From positions 186,001 through 250,000 of the forward strand of contig CAZKBP010000002.1 of NCBI GenBank assembly GCA_964551015.1: a stretch of 64,000 nucleotides of DNA. Direction: 5' to 3'. The notes under the pieces are model-generated. The model saw only the letters and a list, made by a program, of their open reading frames with translations, had not been told where the DNA came from and made no database searches. The position numbers and the translations under genes were made by a program. The DNA comes from CAZKBP01 sp964551015. Its GTDB lineage: Bacteria; Bacteroidota; Bacteroidia; Cytophagales; Microscillaceae. Numbering within the stretch: the stretch's first letter is position 1; each line of letters opens with the position of its first letter. Of this stretch, positions 24,959 through 33,415 are shown in pieces.

Positions 24959-24966
24959 CAAAGATA
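24959..24966 (-). promoter_or_regulatory. Promoter -7 box for the SiaC-like gene
   Basis: On the reverse strand TATCTTTG matches TAnnTTTG, 40 bp before the ATG at 24919. It overlaps the alternative TTG start and so argues against it. No TTG at the -33 spacing. Confidence 0.35.
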
Positions 24967-25143
24967 CACTACTGATCTAACCAAGCTTTAAATAAAGTAG
25001 ATTTTTCTTGAGGAAAATGGCCTATTGGTTTCTTTTACTCGATTAATCATAGCTGCATAAGAATTTTCTTAGTTGGAAATGGATTTTCTCCTCTGGAAAT
25101 TTTTGATTAAAATCACGAAACACTCATTCACCTGTATCACCTT

Positions 25144-26160
25144 ATGAGAATTCCTGAAGCCACGACTTTTCTAAAATCCTTCGAGAATACCTCGGCTCGG
25201 GATTTTGTCCAGAAAATGATGATCCAAAATTACACGGATGCCATTCTCGGGCATCACCCTCGAGCCTCCTCTCTAAATCGAGACGAAATTCACCAAAAAT
25301 GCCAGCATTTAGTAGAAACGGCTTTCCAAAGGATCAAGCAAATTCAAGCGCAACCCAAAAAGCTGTTTCCCTTATTTCATCAGCTTTCTCGCAAAAATCC
25401 ACAGCCCGACCCAATGTGGTTTGCCGAGTTTAATGAGGCTTATCAACATTACAAGCACCACCGCAAGCTCTACCTGCGCCTGGAGCAGTTAAAGCCTTTT
25501 CTAAAAGGAAAATCCTACGCCGATGTGGGCTGTGGAGGCGGTGATCTGGTCGCTTTCTTGAAAAAAGAATATCCCCAGTTTGAAGAATATGCCGGCATTG
25601 ACGTGCTGGACTGGCGTACCGAAGCAGTCAAAGGCGAGATCAACTTCCAGATGCTGGACTTTTCACAACCTCACGCCCGCAGTGAGGTGCAGTATGACCT
25701 GCTGACCTGTATTGCCGTTTTGCACCACGTTGGCCATACGGACGAGGCGCAGAGCATTTTCTTACAAAACCTGCACACTGCTTTAAGCAAAAACGGGCGA
25801 CTGATTATAGAAGAAGACGTATTAATGCCCCCACCAGAAGTGCAAGCCAATCATGATTACCAAAAACAGACACAGGCTTTGAGCCAAAAGCAGCCTTTGT
25901 TTGCCGAATTTTTACAGTTTTCAGAAGCAAATCAGCGTGATATCACGATTCTGATTGACTTTTTGGCCAATTGCTTGGCGAATAGCGTTCCAGAAATGGC
26001 CTTTCCCTGTGGCTTTCGCACCTTGGAAGGTTGGCGAAAATTATTTGCCAAAAATAGCTTCGAGCTAGAAACTGTGGCGATTCAAGGCTACGTCGAGGGA
26101 ATTTTTAATCGCTCGGGGCATGTGTTTTTTGTATTGAAGCCCATCACGATTTCTCAGTAG
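25144..26160 (+). CDS. Class I SAM-dependent methyltransferase
   Basis: A 338-residue protein. The first 120 residues are helical and basic. The Rossmann methyltransferase domain follows, with motif I YADVGCGGGDLVAFL (about residue 125-140), an acidic GIDVLDW (motif II) and LTCIAVLHHVGHTDEA (motif IV region), then LIIEEDVLMPPPE. The substrate cannot be told from the sequence. Single gene with about 180 bp of non-coding DNA before it. Confidence 0.8.
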   Translation: MRIPEATTFLKSFENTSARDFVQKMMIQNYTDAILGHHPRASSLNRDEIHQKCQHLVETAFQRIKQIQAQPKKLFPLFHQLSRKNPQPDPMWFAEFNEAYQHYKHHRKLYLRLEQLKPFLKGKSYADVGCGGGDLVAFLKKEYPQFEEYAGIDVLDWRTEAVKGEINFQMLDFSQPHARSEVQYDLLTCIAVLHHVGHTDEAQSIFLQNLHTALSKNGRLIIEEDVLMPPPEVQANHDYQKQTQALSQKQPLFAEFLQFSEANQRDITILIDFLANCLANSVPEMAFPCGFRTLEGWRKLFAKNSFELETVAIQGYVEGIFNRSGHVFFVLKPITISQ

Positions 26161-26184
26161 GAAAAGGCTTTCTTAGGCAAGCGT

Positions 26185-26271
26185 ATGCAACTTCACGAAA
26201 AAAATCGGGATCAGGCCAAAACTGCTCAGGCTATAAAACAGAAAATGACACGAAAATATAGAGATGATTGA
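26185..26271 (+). CDS. Possible 28-residue basic peptide or gene remnant
   Basis: A short frame beginning MQLHEKNRDQAKTAQ and ending KMTRKYRDD lies between the methyltransferase and the reverse gene. The frame is also open for several codons upstream (AFLGKR), so it may be the tail of a decayed gene rather than a real start. No family recognised. Confidence 0.2.
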   Translation: MQLHEKNRDQAKTAQAIKQKMTRKYRDD

Positions 26272-26331
26272 TAAGCTGATGGCCTCAGTTGAGGCGGAAG
26301 GAGATTTATATCAAATCCCTGCCGTGACCTA

Positions 26332-26883
26332 TCAATCCCAATTTTCTTCCATCCACTCATCTAATGTAGCTACCTCCAGCTGGTGAAAGTATTTCTTTTG
26401 CAGATCCTCTAATCTTTCTTTATTAAGCATTTGAGGCTGAATGGGGAGTTCGCTTCTTATGATTTTCAAAAATCTAGTTTGCTTCTCGGATAGGTTTTGC
26501 TCGGGAGTTGCATAATAATGGATGGCTCTTTCCTGATTATACACGATCTCCTCGAGGGCATCCCAACCGTTGTAATAACCTAGCGAGAAAAATTCTGCCA
26601 AATTTTCAGCAATGATCACGTTATGATTTTCTGCCATAGGTACAGTCATTACGACGGGTTCAAGGTGATTGGGAGTCTCTATCCCTTTTACAAGTCCAAA
26701 GTGAACTCCATTTCCTCCGGTTCTAGCAAAAGTGAGCGCGTTTTTGGGCGTACAGAAATAGCCGTAATGCTTCGGTGGGCGAATCGGTGTAATACCACAG
26801 AAATCAATAAAGTTATAGAACTTTTTGCCCCATTTAGATTTAATTAGATCATCAATTTTCCAGAAGTCTTCAATAGTTGACAT
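26332..26883 (-). CDS. Hypothetical soluble protein
   Basis: A 183-residue protein with no membrane segment or signal peptide. It begins MSTIEDFWKIDDLIKSKWG and contains a glycine-rich TFARTGGNGVHFGLVKG and MTVPMAENHNVIIAENLAEFF. A second in-frame ATG ten codons upstream (26913) is possible. The mixed alpha/beta pattern and acidic C-terminus resemble SMI1/KNR4-type immunity or SUKH-like proteins only loosely, and I do not assign it. No partner toxin gene is adjacent. Confidence 0.65.
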   Translation of the reverse strand: MSTIEDFWKIDDLIKSKWGKKFYNFIDFCGITPIRPPKHYGYFCTPKNALTFARTGGNGVHFGLVKGIETPNHLEPVVMTVPMAENHNVIIAENLAEFFSLGYYNGWDALEEIVYNQERAIHYYATPEQNLSEKQTRFLKIIRSELPIQPQMLNKERLEDLQKKYFHQLEVATLDEWMEENWD

Positions 26884-27022
26884 TTTTACAAATTTTAGAA
26901 CGATTTCATACATAAAAATAGCCCAAAAATACGTGAGGGCATAAAACTTAAAAAAAACTGAAAAATCAAATCATTAATAAAGAACTTAATCGCCTCACTA
27001 TTGTTAAAATACTAAACGATAT

Positions 27023-27904
27023 ATGTATATCACAGAAAATGGAGTTTTCAAGGGTCACTTAACCCTGCTACTTACTATTTGTATTTTATTCCTGAGTTTT
27101 GCGTGCCTCAAGGCTCAACGGATCAAACAATACGATAGGCTCGAGGAAGCTCTGAGCCACCCCGAAGAAGTGCAATGGATAGAGTTGCACGCTGATTCCC
27201 TCAAAGAGTTTCCCAAGGAGCTTTTCCTCTTTCCAAATCTTGAATACCTCGATCTCTCCAATAGCGGGATCGTTGCTCTGCCGGATAGCATCTCTAAATT
27301 GAGTAAGCTGAGATTTCTAAATTTGTCAGGGACACGAATTGCGAAATTGCCCGAAACTTTGGATCAACTTACTTTGCTTACTTCCATCGAATTGTCCAAT
27401 CTGGAAAACTTTGACTTGACCAGTTCTTTACCCGTTTTATCCAAGATCTCTTCACTCAGGAGCATCGATTTAAAATATGACAATCTGAGCGAGTTGCCCT
27501 CGGATATTAGTTTATTGCAACAAGTTGAGATCATTGACTTATCAGGAAATCCGCTCAAAACGCTTCCGAATGAATTTGCCTCTCTGACACATCTACAAAC
27601 GTTGTATTTGAATAATGACACCTACCTCGACTTAGACCAGAGTATTGATGTGCTATCGAGAATCCCCACACTCTACGAACTCCATCTCGAGAACGATGGA
27701 TTCAGCACCATTCCCGAGCGTATCCAATCGCTTCAAAAACTGAAATATTTGTATCTCAATGACAATGAGATAAAAGTATTACCCACGTCATTACAAAAGA
27801 TGGACAACTTAGAATACATAGACATCAACCATAACCCTATCCCCCACGCTTTCTGGATGGATTATCGCCTATCGCCTCGGCTCAAAATAAACCTTGGGAA
27901 TTAG
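27023..27904 (+). CDS. Exported leucine-rich-repeat protein
   Basis: A 293-residue protein. An N-terminal hydrophobic signal (HLTLLLTICILFLSFACLKAQ, written here as two parts: HLTLLLTICIL and FLSFACLKAQ) is followed by about nine LRR units of 22-24 residues of the form L-x-x-L-x-L-x-x-x-x-I/L-x-x-L-P, e.g. NLEYLDLSNSGIVALPDSI and KLKYLYLNDNEIKVLPTSL. It is likely periplasmic or surface-exposed and may bind proteins. No anchor or enzymatic domain is seen. Confidence 0.8.
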   Translation: MYITENGVFKGHLTLLLTICILFLSFACLKAQRIKQYDRLEEALSHPEEVQWIELHADSLKEFPKELFLFPNLEYLDLSNSGIVALPDSISKLSKLRFLNLSGTRIAKLPETLDQLTLLTSIELSNLENFDLTSSLPVLSKISSLRSIDLKYDNLSELPSDISLLQQVEIIDLSGNPLKTLPNEFASLTHLQTLYLNNDTYLDLDQSIDVLSRIPTLYELHLENDGFSTIPERIQSLQKLKYLYLNDNEIKVLPTSLQKMDNLEYIDINHNPIPHAFWMDYRLSPRLKINLGN

Positions 27905-27946
27905 CCCGTGCAGCAGTGCTGCCTATCACAGCCGACACTAATTTTT

Positions 27947-27971
27947 TGAGGAGTCTCTAGCTAACTCCTCA
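27947..27971. repeat. Hairpin between the LRR gene and rpsF
   Basis: TGAGGAGT and ACTCCTCA are 8-bp perfect arms with a 9-nt loop. No T-run follows on either strand, so its role as a terminator is uncertain. A second short palindrome (GCAGCA, G, TGCTGC) lies at 27910-27922. Confidence 0.5.
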
Positions 27972-28002
27972 TCACCTTCTCCTTAACAATTTCTTCATTT
28001 AC

Positions 28003-28033
28003 TTGTGTCCTTTGCAAAAAAATCCTAACTTTG
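28003..28033 (+). promoter_or_regulatory. Promoter of the rpsF-rpsR-rplI operon
   Basis: TTG (28003-28005), a 20-bp spacer and TAACTTTG (28026-28033) match the Bacteroidota promoter consensus. The leader to the rpsF ATG is about 30 nt and contains a weak CCTC/GAGG hairpin. Confidence 0.65.
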
Positions 28034-28070
28034 CATCCTCAAATCATTTAAGAGGACGTTTTTACATATT

Positions 28071-28442
28071 ATGGATCTAGTCAAAGATTACGAAACTGTT
28101 TTCATTATAACTCCCGTTTTGTCTGATGAACAGATGAAGGAAACAGTTGAAAAGTTTAGAAACATCCTTTTGGACAATGGGGCGGAAATTGTTTTTCAAG
28201 ACGATTGGGGACTCAAAAAGCTCGCTTATCCTATCCAAAAGAAGACTACGGGATTTTATACAGTCATCGAGTTCAGAGCCGAACCGACCCTCATCCAAAC
28301 TTTGGAGACAGAGTACAGACGCGATGAGAAAGTATTACGCTTTTTAGTGGTTTCACTGGACAAACACGCCGTGGCTTACAACAAAAAGCGCCGAGAAAAG
28401 TTAAAACAACAACCACAAGAAGAAACTAAAGAGGAAGCTTAA
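28071..28442 (+). CDS. rpsF: 30S ribosomal protein S6
   Basis: A 123-residue protein with the S6 ferredoxin-like pattern: YETVFIITPVLSDEQ, FQDDWGLKKLAYPIQKK and FYTVIEFRAEP, then RRDEKVLRFLVV. The acidic tail QEETKEEA is common. First gene of the conserved S6-S18-L9 operon, with its own promoter. Confidence 0.96.
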   Translation: MDLVKDYETVFIITPVLSDEQMKETVEKFRNILLDNGAEIVFQDDWGLKKLAYPIQKKTTGFYTVIEFRAEPTLIQTLETEYRRDEKVLRFLVVSLDKHAVAYNKKRREKLKQQPQEETKEEA

Positions 28443-28443
28443 T

Positions 28444-28695
28444 ATGACCTTAATGAACGAACCGGTTCATCGTAATGATAACCGAAAAAAGTATTGCCGC
28501 TTTAAAAAGCACGGAATCAAGTATATTGATTACAAAGACCCTAACTTTCTGCTCAAATTTGTCAATGAGCAAGGGAAAATCTTACCTCGTCGTTTGACGG
28601 GAACAAGCCTTAAGTTCCAACGTAAGGTCTCGACCGCTGTTAAGCGTGCCCGCCACTTGGCTTTATTACCCTACGTAACTGATTCATTAAAATAA
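28444..28695 (+). CDS. rpsR: 30S ribosomal protein S18
   Basis: An 83-residue protein with the S18 signature YCRFKKHGIKYIDYKD, RRLTGTSLKFQRKVSTAVKR and ARHLALLPYV. It begins 1 bp after the rpsF stop. S18 binds S6 on the 30S platform, which fits their co-expression. Confidence 0.96.
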   Translation: MTLMNEPVHRNDNRKKYCRFKKHGIKYIDYKDPNFLLKFVNEQGKILPRRLTGTSLKFQRKVSTAVKRARHLALLPYVTDSLK

Positions 28696-28779
28696 TATTT
28701 ACCCATTCAATGAGTAATCTGAAAGGTTGAACTGATTCGCCTTTGAGGTTGCTTATTGCTTATATTCACGCTATTAACG

Positions 28780-29232
28780 ATGGAAGTTATACTGAAAGAG
28801 GATGTACAAGGGCTCGGTTACAAAGATGATCTCGTAACTGTGAAGCCGGGTTATGGAAGAAATTACCTCATTCCGCAAGGAATTGCTGTGATCGCCACTC
28901 CTTCCAACAAAAAAGTACTGGAAGAAAATATGAGGCAAGCTGCCCACAAGGCCGATAAGGTTCGCCAAGACGCCGAAGAAATCGCAGGAAAGATTGAAGA
29001 GGTTCTCCTCAAGATCATCACTAAGGTGAGTGAAAGCGGAAAAATATTCGGTTCGGTTACTAACACACAGTTGGCAGACGGATTGAGAGACAAAGGAATT
29101 GAGATTGATCGTCGTAAAATCTCTATCGACCAAAAGGAAATCAAAACCGTGGGAGATTATTCGGCTACCGTAGATTTGCATAAAGAAGTGAAACCTACAC
29201 TCAAATTTAGAGTGACAGGTGACGAAGTTTAA
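28780..29232 (+). CDS. rplI: 50S ribosomal protein L9
   Basis: A 150-residue protein. I use the ATG at 28780, which begins MEVILKEDVQGLGYKDDLV; a TTG eight codons upstream would not match L9. The N-domain RNA-binding motif KPGYGRNYLIPQGIA and the long connecting helix are present. Last gene of the operon, followed by a strong terminator. Confidence 0.96.
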   Translation: MEVILKEDVQGLGYKDDLVTVKPGYGRNYLIPQGIAVIATPSNKKVLEENMRQAAHKADKVRQDAEEIAGKIEEVLLKIITKVSESGKIFGSVTNTQLADGLRDKGIEIDRRKISIDQKEIKTVGDYSATVDLHKEVKPTLKFRVTGDEV

Positions 29233-29265
29233 AGATTATATTGGTTACTAATTTACACAATCAAG

Positions 29266-29294
29266 AAGCATCCTCACAATGAGGGTGCTTTTTT
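29266..29294 (+). terminator. Intrinsic terminator after rplI
   Basis: A 10-bp stem AAGCATCCTC/GAGGGTGCTT (one T-G pair), 5-nt loop, then a T-run. Confidence 0.9.
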
Positions 29295-29323
29295 CAGTGA
29301 ATCCTTATCTTAGATTAGTAGGT

Positions 29324-29386
29324 TAGTGAACAGTTACCAGTGAATATTTGTCATGAGGATATATACCCACTGATGACTGCTTACTG
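29324..29386. repeat. Inverted repeat built of 7-nt units, just before the GSCFA gene
   Basis: The left arm around 29323-29343 reads as TTAGTGA, ACAGTTA, CCAGTGA. The right arm 29368-29388 reads as CACTGAT, GACTGCT, TACTGAA. The arms pair imperfectly over about 18 bp. The hairpin ends a few bases before the ATG at 29391. Confidence 0.55.
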
Positions 29387-29390
29387 AAAT

Positions 29391-30359
29391 ATGTTCCGTA
29401 CCGAATTACCCATTTCTCCTTATCCTTTCCAGATTAATCATCAGCAAAAACTCTTGGCACTGGGGTCTTGCTTCGCCAGTACAATTGGGGGTAAATTGCG
29501 GGCGCACAAATTCTTCATAGACGTAAATCCTTTTGGCACGCTATTCAACCCTCATTCTATCTCGAAACTGGTAAAGGCAAGCCTAGCCGACACCCGAGAT
29601 GAGACTGGTTTAGTAAGGCATCAGGGGCAATGGTTACACTACGATTGGCACTCTGATTTTTCTGATGTTGATTCTCAAGCATTGCTCGCCCGCCTGGAAA
29701 GCCAGATGCAGCAGGTAAAAAAACAGCTTCAAAACTGCGATCTACTCATTTTGACTTGGGGAACGGCTTTTGTCTACGAACGAAAAGATAATCAAGCCAT
29801 CGTAGCTAATTGCCATAAACAACCTGCTGCTCTTTTTGAGAAAAGATTACTGACTGCCGAGCAGATTCATGCTAGTTTTCAAGAAATTTATCAACAGCTT
29901 CGATCTGTCAATTCACACGTGAAATTTCTGCTCACGCTCAGCCCCGTCCGCCACCTTCGGGATACCTTGGAAATGAACAGTGTGAGTAAATCGCTGCTGC
30001 GCTGGGTGATGTATGAGATTTATACACAGTATCAAGATGTTTTTTATTTCCCGAGCTACGAAATCTTATTGGATGATCTGCGAGATTATCGCTTTTATGC
30101 AGATGATATGTTGCATCCGAGTGCCGTAGCGGAAGATTATATTTGGGAAAAGTTTGGAGAAGCTTTTTTTGATTCACATACACTAACACTAGTCAAGCGA
30201 TGGGGCAAAATTCGTCAAGCTTTGGCGCATCGTCCCTTCTATCCCGAATCTGAGGCTCATCAGCAGTTTTTGCGAAAGCTTCTGAAAGATTTAGAAAAAA
30301 TTGGAAAAGAAATAGAGGTATCCGAAGAGATTCACCAAATACGCTCGCAGCTTTATTAG
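29391..30359 (+). CDS. GSCFA family protein
   Basis: A 322-residue protein. The family-naming motif appears as ALGSCFASTIGGKL near residue 25, followed by DVNPFGTLFNP. Conserved segments LILTWGTAFVYE, FLLTLSPVRHLRD and DMLHPSAVAEDYIWEKF place it in the GSCFA/SGNH-like group common in Bacteroidota. These are presumed hydrolase or transferase-like enzymes acting on an unknown substrate. Confidence 0.9.
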   Translation: MFRTELPISPYPFQINHQQKLLALGSCFASTIGGKLRAHKFFIDVNPFGTLFNPHSISKLVKASLADTRDETGLVRHQGQWLHYDWHSDFSDVDSQALLARLESQMQQVKKQLQNCDLLILTWGTAFVYERKDNQAIVANCHKQPAALFEKRLLTAEQIHASFQEIYQQLRSVNSHVKFLLTLSPVRHLRDTLEMNSVSKSLLRWVMYEIYTQYQDVFYFPSYEILLDDLRDYRFYADDMLHPSAVAEDYIWEKFGEAFFDSHTLTLVKRWGKIRQALAHRPFYPESEAHQQFLRKLLKDLEKIGKEIEVSEEIHQIRSQLY

Positions 30360-30399
30360 AAATTGCGTACCTTGTATCCTTGATCCAACTCTTATTACT

Positions 30400-31470
30400 A
30401 TGTACAAGTACCGCCAAAAGAGCGATCACTGCCTCAATTGTGGATATTCTTTGGAGAGAGAAGAAAATTATTGTCCAAATTGTGGGCAAGAAAATGATCA
30501 AAAAGTAAAGCCCTTGGGCGTTTTTATTAAGGATTTTATCTTAGAGATTGTAGCTTTGGACACCCGCCTGTTTCGCAGTGTAAAGCCCTTTCTGTTCCGG
30601 CCCGGGCGGCTTACTCGTCTCTATCTCCAAGGCAAGCGTAAGGATTATATCCCTCCGATCCGTCTGTATCTGATTGTTAGTTTTTTTTACTTTTTTCTCT
30701 TCTCCCTTTTTGTTACCAATCAAGCTGAGTTCATGGACAAAGATTCGGGAATCAAGTCTCTAAGAGAGCAAATTTTGGAAGAAGATAAAAAAAACAAAGC
30801 ACTCGCCGAAAAATCGGTGCCCGACTCTACTAAAGATAAGCAAAGCCCAAAAGTAGTACCTGATACCTTAGCACAGGATTCAACTCAGACTAAGTCGTCA
30901 AAAAAGGAAGTGAAGAAGTATCGAGTGAATGTGACCGCATTTGGCTACGATGTGGATGAAATTGTCCGGCTTTCGGTATTAAAAGGAATGGACGAAGAAG
31001 AAATTTTAGATTCCTTGGCGCTGGCACCCAATCTCGTGAATCGAGTCATGATTCAGCAAACGCTCAAACTCTCAGGCGCCACTCCCAAAGAAATCATCAA
31101 GCGTTTTTTTGATGAGATTCCGATTGTGATGTTCTTTTTAATCCCCATGTTTGCCCTCTTTCTCAGGATTTTATACTTTCGGCGTCGCTATGTGATGCAT
31201 TTGATTTTCGCGCTACATCTGCACAGCTTTTATTTCTTAGCTTTTGGCCTGATTATCTTGTGGGTGAATCTGCTGAACTTTGGAGAAGGTTGGTTTAGCG
31301 GTATTCTCAGCTTAGTATTGATTTTTTATACTTATAAGTCCTTTCGGAATGTGTACGAGCAATCTCGTTTATTGACATTATTCAAGCTGTGGTTGCTCTC
31401 CTTCCTCTATATTATGCTGCTAAGTCTGGGTTTGGTATTGGCTTTGATCTTGAGTGTGGTATTCTACTAG
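30400..31470 (+). CDS. DUF3667-type membrane protein with zinc ribbon
   Basis: A 356-residue protein. The N-terminus has a zinc ribbon with two C-x2-C pairs (CLNCGYS, CPNCGQEN). A conserved segment FRPGRLTRLYLQGKRKDYIPPIRLYL leads into the first membrane helix (split here: RPGRLTRLYL, then YIPPIRLYL). A charged soluble loop of about 170 residues follows, then three to four helices. The motif layout matches DUF3667 proteins of Bacteroidota; their function is unknown. Confidence 0.8.
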   Translation: MYKYRQKSDHCLNCGYSLEREENYCPNCGQENDQKVKPLGVFIKDFILEIVALDTRLFRSVKPFLFRPGRLTRLYLQGKRKDYIPPIRLYLIVSFFYFFLFSLFVTNQAEFMDKDSGIKSLREQILEEDKKNKALAEKSVPDSTKDKQSPKVVPDTLAQDSTQTKSSKKEVKKYRVNVTAFGYDVDEIVRLSVLKGMDEEEILDSLALAPNLVNRVMIQQTLKLSGATPKEIIKRFFDEIPIVMFFLIPMFALFLRILYFRRRYVMHLIFALHLHSFYFLAFGLIILWVNLLNFGEGWFSGILSLVLIFYTYKSFRNVYEQSRLLTLFKLWLLSFLYIMLLSLGLVLALILSVVFY

Positions 31471-31474
31471 CCCA

Positions 31475-31552
31475 GTGGTTGGTTGCTGGCTATTAGTTGT
31501 TAGAGTCTACTTGATTTTTTTTTCCAAAGACTAGCAACTAATAGCCAACCAC
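31475..31552. terminator. Long bidirectional hairpin between convergent genes, heptad-like
   Basis: The left arm (31475-31507) and right arm (31528-31552) pair over about 24 bp with a 5-nt bulge; the core is GGCTATTAGTTG/CAACTAATAGCC. The loop side carries a T-run (TTTTTTTTT at 31515-31523). It lies between two gene ends and probably terminates both, but the arms also look built from 7-nt quasi-repeats like those at 29324. Confidence 0.6.
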
Positions 31553-31562
31553 GTTCAACTGC

Positions 31563-31958
31563 TTAGGTAGAAGGATTTGTACAAGATATTTTCTTGACTT
31601 TTCGTGGGCAAGGCGTTTGAGAAGCCTTCTCCTTTTTTTGACTTTCCACTTCCAGAATGGCTTCATAATACCAGTCTCCTGCAGAATCGTTAAAGACCCT
31701 AATGCGAAGTTCTTTGAGCGTCTCTTGATCCGCTTGGTGGATAAAATGCACAAACTCCTGCCAAAGATGATGATCTATATCTACCTGAGGCTTCTGCGAA
31801 CTAGCTTGCCCCAAGGCGAGGTTGTAGACTTGGTTCCAGTGTGCATCTACGCCCGATATTAGATTTTCTCTGAGCCATGGGGAGGCAACCGCATACGTAA
31901 TCATTAAGATTAGCCAGATCATTTTGTACATCCACTCTGCTAATTTCCAATGGTTCAT
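31563..31958 (-). CDS. Hypothetical protein with N-terminal membrane anchor
   Basis: A 131-residue protein starting MNHWKLAEWMYKMIWLIL at the ATG at 31958; a TTG at 31994 would add 12 residues. One hydrophobic helix (residues 10-27) is followed by a soluble domain with WNQVYNLALG, LWQEFVHFIHQAD and RIRVFNDSAGDWYYEAILEV, then a basic tail containing two cysteines. No family recognised. Convergent with the DUF3667 gene. Confidence 0.6.
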   Translation of the reverse strand: MNHWKLAEWMYKMIWLILMITYAVASPWLRENLISGVDAHWNQVYNLALGQASSQKPQVDIDHHLWQEFVHFIHQADQETLKELRIRVFNDSAGDWYYEAILEVESQKKEKASQTPCPRKVKKISCTNPST

Positions 31959-32262
31959 GGTTATATGATTTGGTTTGAAAATACAGTTTCTCAATTTTTC
32001 TTGAGATTTTTATACTGATGATTTGCTCGCAATATGGTAATTTATCTTAGGAATTTAAGGCTTCTCTTTGGACTTTGAATGAGTTTTAGACTTATGTTCC
32101 TATTTTATAGATCAGCTTGCGGGTTTTACCGACATTCATCGAAAAGTGTCCAAATCGAGCACTCGAGGAAGATAAGCCTGCGGTTGGTCTAAAAATAAAT
32201 CAATCCAGCTAGCTGTATTTATTTTTTACTTAACTTTAAAAGCATTACTGGTAGAAAAATTC
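31959..32262. other. Non-coding stretch before the LytS gene
   Basis: 304 bp between divergent genes. It holds a small hairpin TCTCAA/TTGAGA near 31990-32007 but no good promoter match or other feature that I can support. Confidence 0.5.
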
Positions 32263-33375
32263 ATGGAGTTGAAGCTCATAAATAATTATTACAAACCGAG
32301 TTATCGGATTCCTTTACATATTCTGTTTTGGGTAGGCACGGTCGTGTTTTTTGGTGTGCTGTGGGGAAGTTACGTAGATGAATACGTCAAAGAATTCACG
32401 ATTTTGTTGATTGAGCTGCCAGTGAAGATAGCGATTGTCTACATCAATCTCTATATTCTGATCCCTCGTTACTTACAAAATAAGCGATACGAAGAATATT
32501 TACTCTGGTTGATTCCCTCCATGATTCTAGCCGGAGCCTTTCAGCGGGTGGTGGCCTATTATTTCATCTATCCTCAATATTTCCCGGAGGCGATGACGGG
32601 CGTGATTAATTTCTATAAAATCATTAAATACGCGGTGAGTCTCAATACGATTATTCTCTTCACCACCACGGTCAAAATCATCAAATACTGGTACCAAGAT
32701 CAGCGAGCAGCCCAAAGATTAGCCCAAGAAAAGCTAGAAGCCGAGCTGAAATTTTTGAAAGGGCAGATTCATCCGCATTTTTTGTTCAATACCCTCAATA
32801 ATCTCTACTCTCTGACCCTCAAGAAGTCAGATTGTGCTCCTGAGGTAGTGCTCAAACTTTCCGAATTGATGGACTACATGCTTTTTGGCACCACTGCTCC
32901 CTTGGTGCCCCTAGAGAAGGAAATCAAATACATCAAAAACTACATTGCCCTAGAGAAAATTCGCTACGGCGACCGAGTCGACATTTCCTTGAACATCAGC
33001 GGAGAAATCTCGGGTAATCACATCGCCCCTTTGCTCTTACTTCCTTTTCTGGAGAATAGCTTCAAGCACGGCGTAAGTGGCGAAATCGAGAGGGCTTGGG
33101 TCACCATTGACCTCAATATCAAACAAGGACAATTAGTTTACAAGGTCGAGAATAGCAAATGCTGTGAGGAAGTCCAGCACACGGGGAGAACTTATGCACA
33201 GGGGATTGGACTCAAAAATTTGAAAAGACGCTTGGCGCTGATTTATAAAGACCGCCACGACTTACGCATTTGGGATGAGGAATCCACTTATTTAGCCATT
33301 CTCAAAATTCAGCTAGAATTCTCTGCGGATGCCTCCAAGCTAACCCAAGAGAAGCCCACGCCTCTGGAGGCTTGA
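32263..33375 (+). CDS. LytS/YpdA-like sensor histidine kinase
   Basis: A 370-residue protein. Four transmembrane helices occupy residues 15-145. The His_kinase (PF06580) domain begins with the phospho-acceptor motif GQIHPHFLFNTLNNLYSL near residue 168, and the ATP-binding part shows LLLLPFLENSFKHG and GIGLKNLKRRL. It should phosphorylate the LytTR regulator encoded 40 bp downstream. No extracellular sensor domain is visible, so the signal is probably perceived in the membrane. Confidence 0.9.
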   Translation: MELKLINNYYKPSYRIPLHILFWVGTVVFFGVLWGSYVDEYVKEFTILLIELPVKIAIVYINLYILIPRYLQNKRYEEYLLWLIPSMILAGAFQRVVAYYFIYPQYFPEAMTGVINFYKIIKYAVSLNTIILFTTTVKIIKYWYQDQRAAQRLAQEKLEAELKFLKGQIHPHFLFNTLNNLYSLTLKKSDCAPEVVLKLSELMDYMLFGTTAPLVPLEKEIKYIKNYIALEKIRYGDRVDISLNISGEISGNHIAPLLLLPFLENSFKHGVSGEIERAWVTIDLNIKQGQLVYKVENSKCCEEVQHTGRTYAQGIGLKNLKRRLALIYKDRHDLRIWDEESTYLAILKIQLEFSADASKLTQEKPTPLEA

Positions 33376-33415
33376 CCTGAAAAAATTTTATCACCATTTA
33401 ACCATCCATAGACCT

